NCBI GenBank assembly: GCA_900466605.1
Contig: UBMU01000016.1
Location: forward strand, 1 to 64,000
From: Hyphomicrobiales bacterium
GTDB lineage: Bacteria > Pseudomonadota > Alphaproteobacteria > Rhizobiales > Rhizobiaceae
Direction of reading: 5' to 3'
Length of the DNA stretch: 64,000 nt
The position numbers and the translations under genes are program-made. Positions 1-9,080 of this stretch are shown piece by piece (position 1 is the stretch's first letter; each line of letters begins with the position of its first letter). The notes beneath the pieces are model-generated. The model did not search any database and had not been told where the DNA came from. It worked only from the letters and a program-made list of their open reading frames with translations.

Positions 1-151
1 TGAATCCCGCAAGCGGCAAAAGAGGAAAAAATCGCTATGGCAGATTTTTTTTATGGTTGGAGATCGAGGCCACGGGAAAATGTGAGTCTATTGTATTGAT
101 TTAGTTCATCTATTTCTCGAACGGTGGCGCTTTGCTGAAGTGTGGAAAGTT

Positions 152-189
152 TTGGCGATGCGATCGGCCGCGGCAGATCGCATCGCCAA
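152..189. repeat. Perfect 14-bp inverted repeat downstream of the methyltransferase gene
   Basis: Bases 152-165 (TTGGCGATGCGATC) are the exact reverse complement of 176-189, around a 10-base GC-rich loop. It starts 13 bases past the stop codon of the minus-strand methyltransferase gene. There is no clear T-run on either side, so a classical terminator is not certain; a REP-like palindrome or an RNA-stabilising 3' hairpin are alternatives. No second copy was noticed in the window. The remaining bases 1-151 hold no gene I can support. Confidence 0.6.
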
Positions 190-202
190 GGAGGCATTCC
201 CT

Positions 203-1264
203 TCAGGCCCGCACCTCGAAAACCATGTTGAATGGTGTCTCCGTCGCGCGCCGGAAATGTTTGAACCCGGCGTCGAGGGCGACCTTTCGCAGCTTGGCCT
301 CGCCGGCCTGCGCACCGAGCCCCAGGCCGACCTCTTGAGAAAGTGATGCCGGCGTGCAGATCATCGTCGATGCCCCGTAGTAGACGCGCCCGACCGGATT
401 GAGGTTGTCCTTCAGGCAATCGTGGGCGAAGGGCTCCACAACCAGCCAGGTACCGTCGGCCGATAGTGATTCCTTGACGTGCTTGCCGGCGCCGACGGGG
501 TCTCCCATGTCGTGCAGGCAGTCAAACATTGCGATGAGGTCGTAGCTGCCTTCTGGAAAGCCGGCCGCCGGAGCCTGCTGGAATGTGACGCGATCGGAAA
601 CACCGGCCTCCTTGGCAGAAGCCTTCGCCCGTTCGATCGACGGCGCGTGATAGTCGAAACCAAAAAACTTGGAGGCGGGGTAGGCTTGCGCCATCAGGAT
701 CGTCGAAGCGCCGTGACCGCAGCCGACATCGGCAACTCTGGCGCCTGCCTTCAGGCGGGCTTCTACGCCCTGCAATGCTGGAATCCAGTCGGCAACCAGG
801 TTGTTGTTGTAACCGGTCCGGAAGAAACGCTCCGTACCGCGAAACAGGCAAGTGCTGTGCTCGTGCCATCCCACTCCCTTGCCGGTGCGGAAGGCTTCGG
901 CCACTTTGGGCTCGTCCATCCACATAGCCTGCGCCACCTGAAAAGCGCCGGCGAAGAAGGCGGGGCTGTCTTCTTCGGCAAAGACCATTGCCTGCTCCGG
1001 CGTCAGATGAAAGCGGTCGGTCTTCTCGTTGTAGGTGAGATAATCAGCGGCAGCGAGAGCGGACAGCCATTCTCGGAGGTAACGCTCCTTTATGCCCGTC
1101 TCCTTCGATAGCTCGGACGAGTTGCGTGGCTTGCCATCCGCCATGGCCTTGAACAGGCCAAGGTCATCGCCAAGCACCACAAGCGCGCCTGAAATCGCCG
1201 CGCCCACATCGCCAACCAACCGGCCGACGAGTGCATCCACTTTCTGCATGTCGGGTTCGCGCAT
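203..1264 (-). CDS. Class I SAM-dependent methyltransferase with N-terminal winged helix
   Basis: The 353-residue protein has an N-terminal winged-helix segment (about residues 45-90, with SELSKETGIKERYLREWL) of the kind used for dimerisation in O-methyltransferase-like enzymes. A Rossmann methyltransferase domain follows, with the SAM-binding motif VADVGCGHGAS near residue 177 and an acidic FGFDYH strand after it. The substrate cannot be read from the sequence. The start at 1264 was preferred over the ATG at 1276 because GGAGG lies about 5 bases upstream of it. The gene is monocistronic and divergent from the small exported protein at 1494. A strong inverted repeat follows its stop codon. 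Confidence 0.8.
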   Translation of the reverse strand: MREPDMQKVDALVGRLVGDVGAAISGALVVLGDDLGLFKAMADGKPRNSSELSKETGIKERYLREWLSALAAADYLTYNEKTDRFHLTPEQAMVFAEEDSPAFFAGAFQVAQAMWMDEPKVAEAFRTGKGVGWHEHSTCLFRGTERFFRTGYNNNLVADWIPALQGVEARLKAGARVADVGCGHGASTILMAQAYPASKFFGFDYHAPSIERAKASAKEAGVSDRVTFQQAPAAGFPEGSYDLIAMFDCLHDMGDPVGAGKHVKESLSADGTWLVVEPFAHDCLKDNLNPVGRVYYGASTMICTPASLSQEVGLGLGAQAGEAKLRKVALDAGFKHFRRATETPFNMVFEVRA

Positions 1265-1493
1265 ATCGTCCTCCATAGAGAATGCAGGAACAGACCAGCC
1301 CTCCTGATACTATATCACCATGGGCCTTCGGGGCGCAAAGCGAGACTAAAAGCTTTCGGCGACATCTCCGTCTGGATGGCATTGCGCGATGGATCGACAA
1401 ATTTAGCGTTGTGGTTGCGCCAATTGTCGCGTTGACAAGAAAAATGGCCAGATCGATAGTTCCGTAGCCCCCTAGAGGCTTGGAGGAAAGATC

Positions 1494-1928
1494 ATGATCA
1501 AGCATTTGACTATTCTTGCATCCGTTTCCCTGCTCGGGGCGTTGGCGTTTGCGACGCCGTCCTCGGCGCTGACTATGAAGGAATGCAGCGCGAAGTATAA
1601 ATCGGCTCAGGCAGACGGCTCTGCAAAGGATATGAAGTGGAATGATTTCCGCAAGGCCCAGTGCGGCCCGGATGCGACCGCTGAGCCTGATGTCACGCTC
1701 AACAGTGGCGAAGAACCGGAAAAGCCGACGGTGACGGCGCCAAAGGGTGTTTCGTTCCCGACGGCCGTTGCGCCGAAGTATGCCAAGGAAACACCCGGCA
1801 AGGGACGGATGCACACTTGCGTCGACGCCTATCACCAGAACAAGGACGCCAACACGCTCAATGGTCTGAAGTGGATCCAGAAGGGCGGCGGCTTCTACAG
1901 CCTCTGCAATGCCAAGCTGAAGAGCTGA
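1494..1928 (+). CDS. Small exported protein with two cysteine-pair repeats (PsiF-like)
   Basis: This 144-residue protein begins with a clear signal peptide (MIKHLTILASVSLLGALAFA, cleavage near the ALT after it), so it is probably periplasmic. The mature part holds two related units. One runs from CSAKYKSAQ to KWNDFRKAQC and the other from CVDAYHQNK to FYSLC; each has one cysteine at either end and a KW in the middle. This resembles PsiF-type repeats and suggests two disulfide-closed helical hairpins joined by a Pro-rich linker. Function is unknown. GGAGG lies just before the start (1480-1485). Confidence 0.75.
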   Translation: MIKHLTILASVSLLGALAFATPSSALTMKECSAKYKSAQADGSAKDMKWNDFRKAQCGPDATAEPDVTLNSGEEPEKPTVTAPKGVSFPTAVAPKYAKETPGKGRMHTCVDAYHQNKDANTLNGLKWIQKGGGFYSLCNAKLKS

Positions 1929-2010
1929 TCGATCCGTTGCTCGCCTCCGTCATCAGGCCCCTGTTTCTGGTGATACGGAGTGTTTGCTCGGATTAAGCCA
2001 CCAGAAATAC

Positions 2011-2046
2011 CCTCAAACGAAAAGGCCGCCGGAAAATCCGACGGCC
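2011..2046 (-). terminator. Rho-independent terminator of the aap operon
   Basis: Bases 2024-2032 and 2038-2046 form a GC-rich stem (GGCCG with CGGCC, one mismatch, then CGG with CCG) around a 5-base loop. Read on the minus strand it is followed by TTTTCGTTTG. It lies about 25 bases past the aapP stop codon. Confidence 0.8.
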
Positions 2047-2071
2047 CTGAATTCTGTGCTCACCAGTCGAC

Positions 2072-2845
2072 CTAATGCAGGATCTGGCTGAGGAACAGCT
2101 TCGTACGTTCGTGCTGCGGATTGTCGAAGAACTCGGCCGGCGAGTTCTGTTCGACGATCTGCCCCTGGTCCATGAAGATAACGCGGTTGGCGACCTGACG
2201 CGCAAAGCCCATTTCGTGGGTGACGCACAGCATGGTCATGCCTTCTTCCGCAAGCCCGACCATGGTCTCCAGAACTTCCTTGATCATTTCGGGGTCGAGC
2301 GCTGAAGTGGGCTCGTCGAACAGCATGATCTTCGGGTTCATGCAGAGCGAGCGGGCGATTGCCACGCGCTGCTGCTGGCCGCCGGAGAGCTGGCCCGGAT
2401 ACTTATGGGCTTGTTCCGGGATCTTGACGCGCTTCAGGAAGTGCATGGCGATCTCTTCCGCCTGCTTCTTCGGCATCTTGCGCACCCAGATCGGCGCTAA
2501 GGTGCAGTTTTCCAGGATCGTCAGATGCGGGAAGAGATTGAAGTGCTGAAAGACCATGCCGACTTCGCGGCGCACTTCATCGATCTTCTTCAGGTCGTTG
2601 GTAAGTTCGACGCCATCGACAATGATCTGGCCCTTCTGGTGTTCTTCCAGACGGTTGATGCAGCGGATCATCGTCGACTTGCCGGAGCCCGACGGTCCGG
2701 CGATGACGATGCGTTCGCCGCGCATCACTTTCAGGTTGATGTCGCGCAGCACGTGAAAATCGCCGTACCATTTGTTCATGCCGATGATGTCGACGGCAAC
2801 ATCGGTTGCCGAAACGGTCATCTTCTTTGGTTGAGCCTCAGCCAT
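2072..2845 (-). CDS. aapP: General L-amino acid ABC transporter, ATP-binding protein AapP
   Basis: This is the ATPase subunit (257 residues) of the general L-amino acid transporter that energises uptake through AapQ and AapM. The motifs are complete: Walker [10 protein letters not shown] (residues 50-58), Q-loop near residue 100, signature LSGGQ (153-157), Walker B IMLFDEP (173-179) and the switch His in CVTHEMG. The start at 2845 gives MAEAQPKK; a longer reading frame upstream overlaps aapM and lacks family-like sequence. AAGGGAA precedes this start. It is the last gene of aapJQMP and is followed by a terminator. Confidence 0.95.
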   Translation of the reverse strand: MAEAQPKKMTVSATDVAVDIIGMNKWYGDFHVLRDINLKVMRGERIVIAGPSGSGKSTMIRCINRLEEHQKGQIIVDGVELTNDLKKIDEVRREVGMVFQHFNLFPHLTILENCTLAPIWVRKMPKKQAEEIAMHFLKRVKIPEQAHKYPGQLSGGQQQRVAIARSLCMNPKIMLFDEPTSALDPEMIKEVLETMVGLAEEGMTMLCVTHEMGFARQVANRVIFMDQGQIVEQNSPAEFFDNPQHERTKLFLSQILH

Positions 2846-2865
2846 GTGTTCGTTCCCTTGATCTT

Positions 2866-4020
2866 TTATCGTTTGTGGCCGGTATCGAGATAGCGTTCCA
2901 TGAAGTTTGAATAGCGCGACATGCCGAAGCAAAACAGCCAAAAAACGAAGCCAGCGAAAATCAAGCCTGTCAAGGGCGTCACCGCGCTCGCCCAATTGGC
3001 GTCGGTAAAGTTCAGTCGGACAATCCCGAGCAGATCGAACATGCCGATGATCGACACCAGCGACGTGTCCTTGAACATACCGATGAACGTGTTGACGATA
3101 CCGGGAATGACCAGTTTGATTGCCTGCGGCAGGATGATCAGCCGCATCTTCTGCCAGTAGCCAAGTCCGAGCGAGTCGGCTCCCTCGGACTGGCCTTTGG
3201 GGATGGCCTGCAGGCCGCCGCGGATGACCTCGGCCATATAGGCTGAGGCAAAGATTGCCACCCCGATCAGGGCGCGCAGCAATTTGTCGATCGTGTAGCC
3301 TGTTGGCAGGAACAGCGGCAGCATCACGCTTGCCATGAAGAGCACGGTGATCAGTGGTATGCCGCGGATGATCTCGATGAAGGCGACGCAGACCATCTTG
3401 ATGACAGGCATGTTCGAGCGGCGACCCAGTGCCAGGATGATGCCGAACGGCAGCGACACGGCGATGCCGACGAATGAAAGGACAAGCGTTACCATCAGGC
3501 CGCCCCAGAGCGGCGTGTCGACGATCTCCAGCCCAAAGCCGCCGTAAAGCAGCCAGAAGGCAAGAAGCGGCAGGACGATGAAAAGCAGAATTGCGTTTGT
3601 GCCCTTGAATGGCGCCTTGGGTATGAGCATCGGCACGAGCAGAAGCACGAACAAAATCCCGACGATTGTCGGGCGCCAGCGCTCGTCGAGAGGGTACCGA
3701 CCGAACACGAACTGGTCGAACTTGGCATTGACGAATGCCCAGCAGGCGCCGCTCCAGCCGTCGGGTTGAGTGCCGCCCTGAACAGCTGTTGCGCAGAAGG
3801 TGCGATCCGTTCCGGTCCAGACGGCCTGAATGAACAGCCAGTTGATGACGTGTGGCAATGCCCAGGCGAGGAAGGTAATCGCCAGAACAGTCAGTACGAC
3901 ATCTTTGGGCGTGGCCAGCAGGTTTTTGCGAACCCAGGCCAGTGGGCCGCTTTCGCTGCGCGGCGCAGGTTCGGCATCGAGGAAGTTGGTTCTGACGAAG
4001 GGTTGATTGGAAACTGACAT
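2866..4020 (-). CDS. aapM: General L-amino acid ABC transporter, permease AapM
   Basis: AapM is an inner-membrane permease of 384 residues in the polar amino-acid (His/Glu/Gln) family. It is longer than typical HisM-type permeases because of an extended N-terminal half with several extra hydrophobic segments, as known for Aap proteins. The C-terminal half carries the transport domain with the EAA-type loop ([21 protein letters not shown]) that contacts the ATPase. It starts one base after the aapQ stop codon, with GGAGAG upstream, so it is translationally linked to aapQ. Confidence 0.95.
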   Translation of the reverse strand: MSVSNQPFVRTNFLDAEPAPRSESGPLAWVRKNLLATPKDVVLTVLAITFLAWALPHVINWLFIQAVWTGTDRTFCATAVQGGTQPDGWSGACWAFVNAKFDQFVFGRYPLDERWRPTIVGILFVLLLVPMLIPKAPFKGTNAILLFIVLPLLAFWLLYGGFGLEIVDTPLWGGLMVTLVLSFVGIAVSLPFGIILALGRRSNMPVIKMVCVAFIEIIRGIPLITVLFMASVMLPLFLPTGYTIDKLLRALIGVAIFASAYMAEVIRGGLQAIPKGQSEGADSLGLGYWQKMRLIILPQAIKLVIPGIVNTFIGMFKDTSLVSIIGMFDLLGIVRLNFTDANWASAVTPLTGLIFAGFVFWLFCFGMSRYSNFMERYLDTGHKR

Positions 4021-4021
4021 C

Positions 4022-5224
4022 TTATCTCTCCACCAGAGCCATCTTGGCGTTGAACCAATTCATCAGCAGCGATGTGAGGATGCTGAGGGTGAGATAGACG
4101 ACAGCCCAGACGAACACGATTTCGATCGCCTGGCCGGTCTGGTTCAGGATCGTGCCGCCAACGGCGACGAGATCCGAGAAGCCGATGGCGATGGCGAGTG
4201 AGGAGTTCTTCGTCAGGTTCAGGTACTGGCTGGTGAGTGGCGGAATAATGATGCGCAGCGCCTGGGGCACGACGACCAAGCGCGTGACGCTGGCCGGATG
4301 CAGACCAAGTGCGCCGGCCGCCTCGGACTGCCCCTTCGGCACGCCGCGAATGCCAGCGCGGACAATTTCCGCGATGAAGGCGGCGGTGTAGAAGGACAAT
4401 GCCAGGAACAAGGACATGAATTCCGGGCCGACAACTGAGCCACCCGTAAGATTGAACTTGCCGGCAACAGGGATATCGAATGAGAGAGGCATACCCGAAA
4501 TGAGGAATGCCAATATGGGTAGGCCGATAATCAGCCCGATCGAAGCCCAGATCGTATGGAATTGCTTGCCCGTTGCGGTCTGACGCTTGTGCGCCCACCG
4601 TGCGATGATCGCGGCTGCCACGATCCCGACCAGGAACGCCACACCAACGGCCCACATTCCTTCGCCGAAGATCGGCTTGGGGAAGGCTAGCCCGCGATTG
4701 TTGAGGTACATGTTCAATGGTAGATGCAACGAGTCACGCGCCCCAGGCAGCACCGCAAGAACGCCCTGATACCAGAAGAAAATGACGAGCAGTGGCGGGA
4801 TGTTGCGGAAGACCTCGACATACACCGTACATAGCTTGGCGATCAGCCAGTTGTGCGACAGGCGTCCGATGCCGACGAGAAAGCCGATGATCGTTGCGGT
4901 GATGATGCCAGTGACAGCGACGAGAATTGTGTTCAAGAAGCCGACCACAAGGGCCCGGCGATAGGTTGCATCGCTGGAGTAATCGATCAGCGACTGGCCG
5001 ATGTCGAAGCCTGCGCGCCCGTTTAGAAAGCCGAAGCCGGAGGCGGTTCCGGAGCGCGCCAGATTCTGAGCCGTGTTATGGGCAATCCACCACACGAACC
5101 CGACGATGAGCGCGACCGTCAGAACTTGGAAGAAAATTCCCCGAAATCTCGGGTCGTAGATCACCGACTGGAAACTCCAGCCAGTGCTCTGCACATGTGA
5201 CGTGTGCACAGCCTCTTGCGTCAT
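4022..5224 (-). CDS. aapQ: General L-amino acid ABC transporter, permease AapQ
   Basis: AapQ is the partner permease of AapM, 400 residues long. It has a cytoplasmic N-terminus, a first transmembrane segment near residues 30-48 ([18 protein letters not shown]) and a large insert between membrane segments that is typical of the Aap pair. The C-terminal domain carries the ATPase-contact loop [20 protein letters not shown]. It follows aapJ after a 94-base spacer with two hairpins, a layout that usually lets the binding protein be made in excess over the membrane subunits. Confidence 0.95.
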   Translation of the reverse strand: MTQEAVHTSHVQSTGWSFQSVIYDPRFRGIFFQVLTVALIVGFVWWIAHNTAQNLARSGTASGFGFLNGRAGFDIGQSLIDYSSDATYRRALVVGFLNTILVAVTGIITATIIGFLVGIGRLSHNWLIAKLCTVYVEVFRNIPPLLVIFFWYQGVLAVLPGARDSLHLPLNMYLNNRGLAFPKPIFGEGMWAVGVAFLVGIVAAAIIARWAHKRQTATGKQFHTIWASIGLIIGLPILAFLISGMPLSFDIPVAGKFNLTGGSVVGPEFMSLFLALSFYTAAFIAEIVRAGIRGVPKGQSEAAGALGLHPASVTRLVVVPQALRIIIPPLTSQYLNLTKNSSLAIAIGFSDLVAVGGTILNQTGQAIEIVFVWAVVYLTLSILTSLLMNWFNAKMALVER

Positions 5225-5244
5225 GCCGAGCCTAATCCCCTATG

Positions 5245-5297
5245 AGCCCGTTTTCGGGCTTTTCTTTATAGAAGGGAAGGCGGCCGACCGCCTTCCC
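5245..5297 (-). promoter_or_regulatory. Two stem-loops in the aapJ-aapQ spacer
   Basis: A perfect 10-bp stem (GGGAAGGCGG at 5274-5283 with CCGCCTTCCC at 5288-5297, loop of 4) lies 21 bases past the aapJ stop. A second 6-bp stem (5245-5250 with 5255-5260) follows. The T-run TTTCTTT belongs to the plus-strand side of the second hairpin, so on the minus-strand transcript neither is a classical terminator. Likely roles are partial termination or protection of the aapJ mRNA 3' end (inference). Confidence 0.75.
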
Positions 5298-5318
5298 AAG
5301 CCTTGAAGGGCTAACCGA

Positions 5319-6344
5319 TCAACGGACCGGCGGAGCGTACTGGATGCCGCCCTTGTTCCACAGCGCGTTCAGGCCACGCTCGATCTTCAGCGGGCTGCCC
5401 TGGCCGACGTTGCGGTCGAAGATTTCACCGTAGTTTCCGACGCCCTTGATGATGTTGTAGGCCCATTCATTGGTGAGCCCAAGGTCCGTTCCGATCTTCG
5501 TATCGGTTTCGGTGCCGAGGAAGCGCTTGATGTCCGGATTGGCCGAGTTCTTCATCTCGTCGACGTTTGCCTGCGTGATGCCGAACTCTTCGGCGTTGAC
5601 GAGGGCGTATGCCGTCCACGACACGACGTCGAACCATTGGTCGTCACCCTGGCGAACTGCCGGACCGAGCGGCTCCTTGGAAATGATTTCCGGCAGGACC
5701 ATGTGCTCGTCGGGGTTCTTCAGCGTCAGACGCAGCGAGTAGAGGCCGGACTGGTCGGTCGTGTAGACGTCGCACCGACCGGAGTCGTAGGCCGCATTGA
5801 CTTCTTCAAGCTTTTCGAAAACGACCGGATTGTACTGGAGGTTGTTGGCCTTGAAGTAATCCGCAAGGTTCAGTTCCGTCGTCGTGCCGGACTGGACGCA
5901 AACTGCGGCGCCGGACAGTTCGAGTGCCGACTTAACATTCAGGCTCTTGCGAACCATGAAGCCCTGGCCGTCGTAATAGGTGACCGGGCGGAAGTTGAAG
6001 CCTTGCGCCGTATCGCGGTTGATCGTCCAGGTGGTGTTACGCGACAGAACGTCGACTTCGCCCGACTTGAGCGCCGGGAAACGGTCCTTTGCCGACAGTG
6101 GCGTGTACTTCACCTTGGTCGGGTCGCCGAAAACGGCCGAAGCAACTGCCTTGCAGAAGTCGACATCGAAACCGGCCCAATTGCCGGAAGCGTCAGGCTG
6201 CGCGAAACCAAGCAGGCCGGTGTTGACGCCGCACTGAACAAAACCCTTTGCCTTTACGTCTTCGAGCGTGGTGGCAGAAGCTGCCGAAGCGCCAAGTCCG
6301 AAAACTGCTGCGCCGATGGCGGCGGACAGAAGCTTAATCTTCAT
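5319..6344 (-). CDS. aapJ: General L-amino acid-binding periplasmic protein AapJ
   Basis: AapJ is the periplasmic solute-binding protein of the general amino-acid transporter (341 residues). An N-terminal signal peptide (MKIKLLSAAIGAAVFGLGASAASA) is followed by a family 3 solute-binding fold; family-typical stretches include VQCGVNTGL, GFDVDFCKAVASAVFGD and SRNTTWTINRDT. The ATG at 6344 was chosen over an in-frame TTG at 6353 because it gives a normal signal peptide. It is the first gene of aapJQMP and is divergent from metC, the arrangement known in rhizobia. Confidence 0.96.
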   Translation of the reverse strand: MKIKLLSAAIGAAVFGLGASAASATTLEDVKAKGFVQCGVNTGLLGFAQPDASGNWAGFDVDFCKAVASAVFGDPTKVKYTPLSAKDRFPALKSGEVDVLSRNTTWTINRDTAQGFNFRPVTYYDGQGFMVRKSLNVKSALELSGAAVCVQSGTTTELNLADYFKANNLQYNPVVFEKLEEVNAAYDSGRCDVYTTDQSGLYSLRLTLKNPDEHMVLPEIISKEPLGPAVRQGDDQWFDVVSWTAYALVNAEEFGITQANVDEMKNSANPDIKRFLGTETDTKIGTDLGLTNEWAYNIIKGVGNYGEIFDRNVGQGSPLKIERGLNALWNKGGIQYAPPVR

Positions 6345-6446
6345 TTTTCCCAACCTTTTCCTTTGTCTTATCTTTTTGTGGGAGCGTTAGCCGAAGCAAG
6401 CAGAACCTCCCATATGACCCGACACCCTCCCGGCGTGAGTGGTTCT

Positions 6447-6475
6447 ATCACAGTCGCAAATGTCACTATGGTCAA
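6447..6475 (-). promoter_or_regulatory. Predicted sigma-70 promoter of aapJQMP
   Basis: On the minus strand, TTGACC (6470-6475) is followed after 17 bases by TGTGAT (6447-6452); the -35 lies inside a CTTGAC core typical of rhizobia. The start point would be about 100 bases upstream of aapJ. The rest of the 368-base aapJ-metC spacer (6345-6712) shows no gene I can support; a weak 60-codon frame at 6541-6723 overlaps the metC start. Confidence 0.5.
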
Positions 6476-6712
6476 GTGTCGCAATGAAAGATTGCGTGAT
6501 ATTTCGGCAATTCCCTAATTGAGGCGCGCAAAATAAGCAGATGGCTATCGAAATAGCAGCTCTTGCCGAAAAAATGCGCGCAAAGCTGCTGATATATCTG
6601 AGGAATCTGCATGGCAGGGATGCTCTACGCGGCCCGGCTTCGGGGTTGACCGATCGTTTCCTGCGGTTCAAGAGTTTGTCGACTGCATCCCACCGCCAAA
6701 GGCATTTCCAAT

Positions 6713-7903
6713 ATGAAAGATAAAGAAGGCCCGCTTCAGAACGCTGGCATCAATACGCGCCTTTCTCACCTCGGTAACGACCCGGCAGAATTCCACGGCT
6801 TCGTTAATCCGCCTGTTGTCCATGCCTCGACAGTGCTTTTTCCCAATGCGCGAGCAATGGAAACTCGTGGACAGAAATACACATACGGAACGCGCGGGAC
6901 GCCGACAACCGATGCCCTTTGCGAGGCGATCGATGCCCTGGAAGGGTCGGCCGGGACGATTCTCGTGCCATCGGGTCTGGCGGCGGTTACCGTCCCGTTC
7001 CTGGCGTTCCTGTCAGCGGGTGACCACGCATTGGTCGTCGATTCGGTCTATGGACCGACCCGGATTTTCTGCGACACGATGCTGAAGCGTCTCGGCGTTG
7101 AGGTCGACTACTACGATCCGTTGGTGGGCGCTGGCATCGAAGCGCTGATCAAGCCGAACACCAAGCTCGTCCATACGGAAGCGCCCGGCTCGAATACTTT
7201 CGAAATGCAGGACATTCCAACGATTGCGGCAATCGCGCACAAGCACGGCGCGGTGGTGACAATGGACAATACCTGGGCGACGCCGGTCTACTTCAAGCCC
7301 CTCGACTTCGGCGCCGACATCTCCATTCACGCGGCCACCAAGTACCCTTCCGGACACTCCGATGTCCTGATGGGAACGGTCTCGGCAAATGCCAAGTACT
7401 GGCCGCAGCTTCATGAAGCGAACATAACGCTCGGCATTTGCGGTGCACCCGACGACGCCTATCAGATCCTTCGTGGCCTGCGCACGATGGGTGTGCGCCT
7501 GGAGCGGCACTACGAAAGCGCGCTCACGATCGCCAAGTGGCTCGAGGGCAGGGAGGACGTCGCCACGGTGCTGCATCCGGCGCTGCCGAGCTTTCCGTCG
7601 CATGAATTGTGGAAGCGCGACTTCAAGGGCGCGAGCGGCATCTTCTCGTTCGTTCTTGCTGTCGACGCCCCGGAAAAGTTTAGGGCCAAGGCCCATGCTT
7701 TCCTCGACGCACTGCAGATCTTCGGCCTCGGTTGGTCGTGGGGCGGCTTCGAGAGCCTTGCCATCCATGTCAGCCTGAACGATCGCCGTATCCGAAAAGC
7801 GCCAACCGAAGGACCGGTCATCCGTCTGCAGATCGGACTTGAAGACGTCGTCGATATAAAGGCCGATATCGAGCGCGGTTTTGCCGCGGCAAAGGCCGTG
7901 TGA
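6713..7903 (+). CDS. metC: Cystathionine beta-lyase
   Basis: This PLP enzyme (396 residues) cleaves cystathionine to homocysteine, pyruvate and ammonia in methionine biosynthesis. It belongs to the Cys/Met metabolism family. The PLP lysine is in HAATKYPSGHSD (Lys210), the YTYGTRGTPT region near residue 56 contacts the cofactor of the neighbouring subunit, and TMDNTWATP holds the cofactor aspartate. Adjacency to aapJ is the known rhizobial arrangement and supports metC over other family members such as metB. Its stop codon directly abuts the stop of the convergent monooxygenase gene. Confidence 0.92.
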   Translation: MKDKEGPLQNAGINTRLSHLGNDPAEFHGFVNPPVVHASTVLFPNARAMETRGQKYTYGTRGTPTTDALCEAIDALEGSAGTILVPSGLAAVTVPFLAFLSAGDHALVVDSVYGPTRIFCDTMLKRLGVEVDYYDPLVGAGIEALIKPNTKLVHTEAPGSNTFEMQDIPTIAAIAHKHGAVVTMDNTWATPVYFKPLDFGADISIHAATKYPSGHSDVLMGTVSANAKYWPQLHEANITLGICGAPDDAYQILRGLRTMGVRLERHYESALTIAKWLEGREDVATVLHPALPSFPSHELWKRDFKGASGIFSFVLAVDAPEKFRAKAHAFLDALQIFGLGWSWGGFESLAIHVSLNDRRIRKAPTEGPVIRLQIGLEDVVDIKADIERGFAAAKAV

Positions 7904-9055
7904 TCAGGCGCCAGCTCGGTAGCCATACACCCAGTCGAGATCCGCCGCGAGGCTTTGCGGCGGCCGTAGTGCCAGAACAAGGTCACGCCCGATGCGTATC
8001 GGTCCCCGGGCGTGATACGCAAACTGGTTGAATGCGCCACGCTGCCGCAGTCGGGCAATTCTTGGAGTGCGATGCGCTTCGAACGACTGCAGTGCCTGGG
8101 CGATCGGACGGGTCGCAACAAAGCCTGCCAGCTCATAGGCATCCTCGATCGCCATTGCTGCACCCTGTGCCGCAAATGGCATCATTGCATGTGCGGCGTC
8201 GCCGATAAGGACGCAGTCGCGGCCATTCTGCCAGCGTCCGTTTGTCGTCTCGTAGAGCGGCCAGAAGGTCATACCTTCTGCTTCCGCAAGAAGCCGCGCC
8301 ATTGCAGGGTGCCATCGGAAAAATCGTGAAAGCAGTTGTTGCCTCTGCACTTCCGTTGGCTGCGTCGTCCAGTCATGCGATGTGGCATTGCCGGCGGTGA
8401 TCGCCACCATATTGAAACTGCCGGTTTCCTTCAGCGGATAAGAGACGAGATGGGCTGAAGGACCAAGGAATGCCGAGACGCTTGTGGCTTCAAGAAAGCT
8501 GGGTGCGTTGGCGGCATCAACCGTGAATCGATAGGCAATGTTTCCTGAGAACCGAGGCGAGGGGCTGCCTTCGATACTTTCCCGAACCTTCGACCAGACG
8601 CCGTCGGCGCCAATCAGAATATCCGTTGGACGTGATGCGTCCGACAATGCTCCGCCCGTGATCTGCGCTCCAAGATGCAGTTTGCAGAGTGACTCGTCGG
8701 CGACGGCTTCGAGCAATGCGCGCTGTAGCGTCGAGCGATGCAGAACACAGTAGGGAGCGCCCCATCGGGTGCGTGCAAAGCTGCCGGCGGGAACGGCGGC
8801 GAGCCGGCGCAGAGAGGTTCCGGATATAAGCCGAATATTGTCGGGTTCCAGCCAGGAATCGGCCAGACGCTCGAGCACGCCCAGCTCTGCGAGGATGCGT
8901 GTGGCATTCGGTGAAATCTGCAGTCCGGCGCCAACCTCGGTCAGTTCCGGCGCCTGCTCGAAAATCTCGGAGCTAATACCGCGCCGTGCCAGCGCAAGTG
9001 CCGCAGTTAGACCCGCTATACCCGCGCCGACAATGGCGGCATGTTCGGCCGGCAT
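7904..9055 (-). CDS. FAD-dependent aromatic monooxygenase (salicylate hydroxylase-like)
   Basis: This 383-residue protein belongs to the group A flavoprotein monooxygenases (PHBH/UbiH superfamily). The FAD-binding GAGIAGL motif is at residues 10-16, the GADGVWSKVRE (DG) motif near residue 150, and the second FAD motif GDAAHAMMPFAAQGAAMAIED near residues 275-295. The substrate is probably an aromatic or other ring compound but cannot be decided; salicylate hydroxylase is only the closest general label. The gene is tail-to-tail with metC with no bases between the stop codons, and lies just upstream of the zinc-finger gene on the opposite side. Confidence 0.82.
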   Translation of the reverse strand: MPAEHAAIVGAGIAGLTAALALARRGISSEIFEQAPELTEVGAGLQISPNATRILAELGVLERLADSWLEPDNIRLISGTSLRRLAAVPAGSFARTRWGAPYCVLHRSTLQRALLEAVADESLCKLHLGAQITGGALSDASRPTDILIGADGVWSKVRESIEGSPSPRFSGNIAYRFTVDAANAPSFLEATSVSAFLGPSAHLVSYPLKETGSFNMVAITAGNATSHDWTTQPTEVQRQQLLSRFFRWHPAMARLLAEAEGMTFWPLYETTNGRWQNGRDCVLIGDAAHAMMPFAAQGAAMAIEDAYELAGFVATRPIAQALQSFEAHRTPRIARLRQRGAFNQFAYHARGPIRIGRDLVLALRPPQSLAADLDWVYGYRAGA

Positions 9056-9080
9056 AGGTTGTCCGATCTCGAAATGGGTG

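Noticed and set aside
6345..6712. Sigma-54 promoter or SAM riboswitch in the aapJ-metC spacer
   Set aside because: No GG-N10-GC box with the right flanks and no SAM riboswitch core were found by eye.
6541..6723. 60-codon frame upstream of and overlapping the metC start
   Set aside because: No clear ribosome-binding site, codon use unlike the neighbours in its second half, and it overlaps metC in another frame. No family resemblance.
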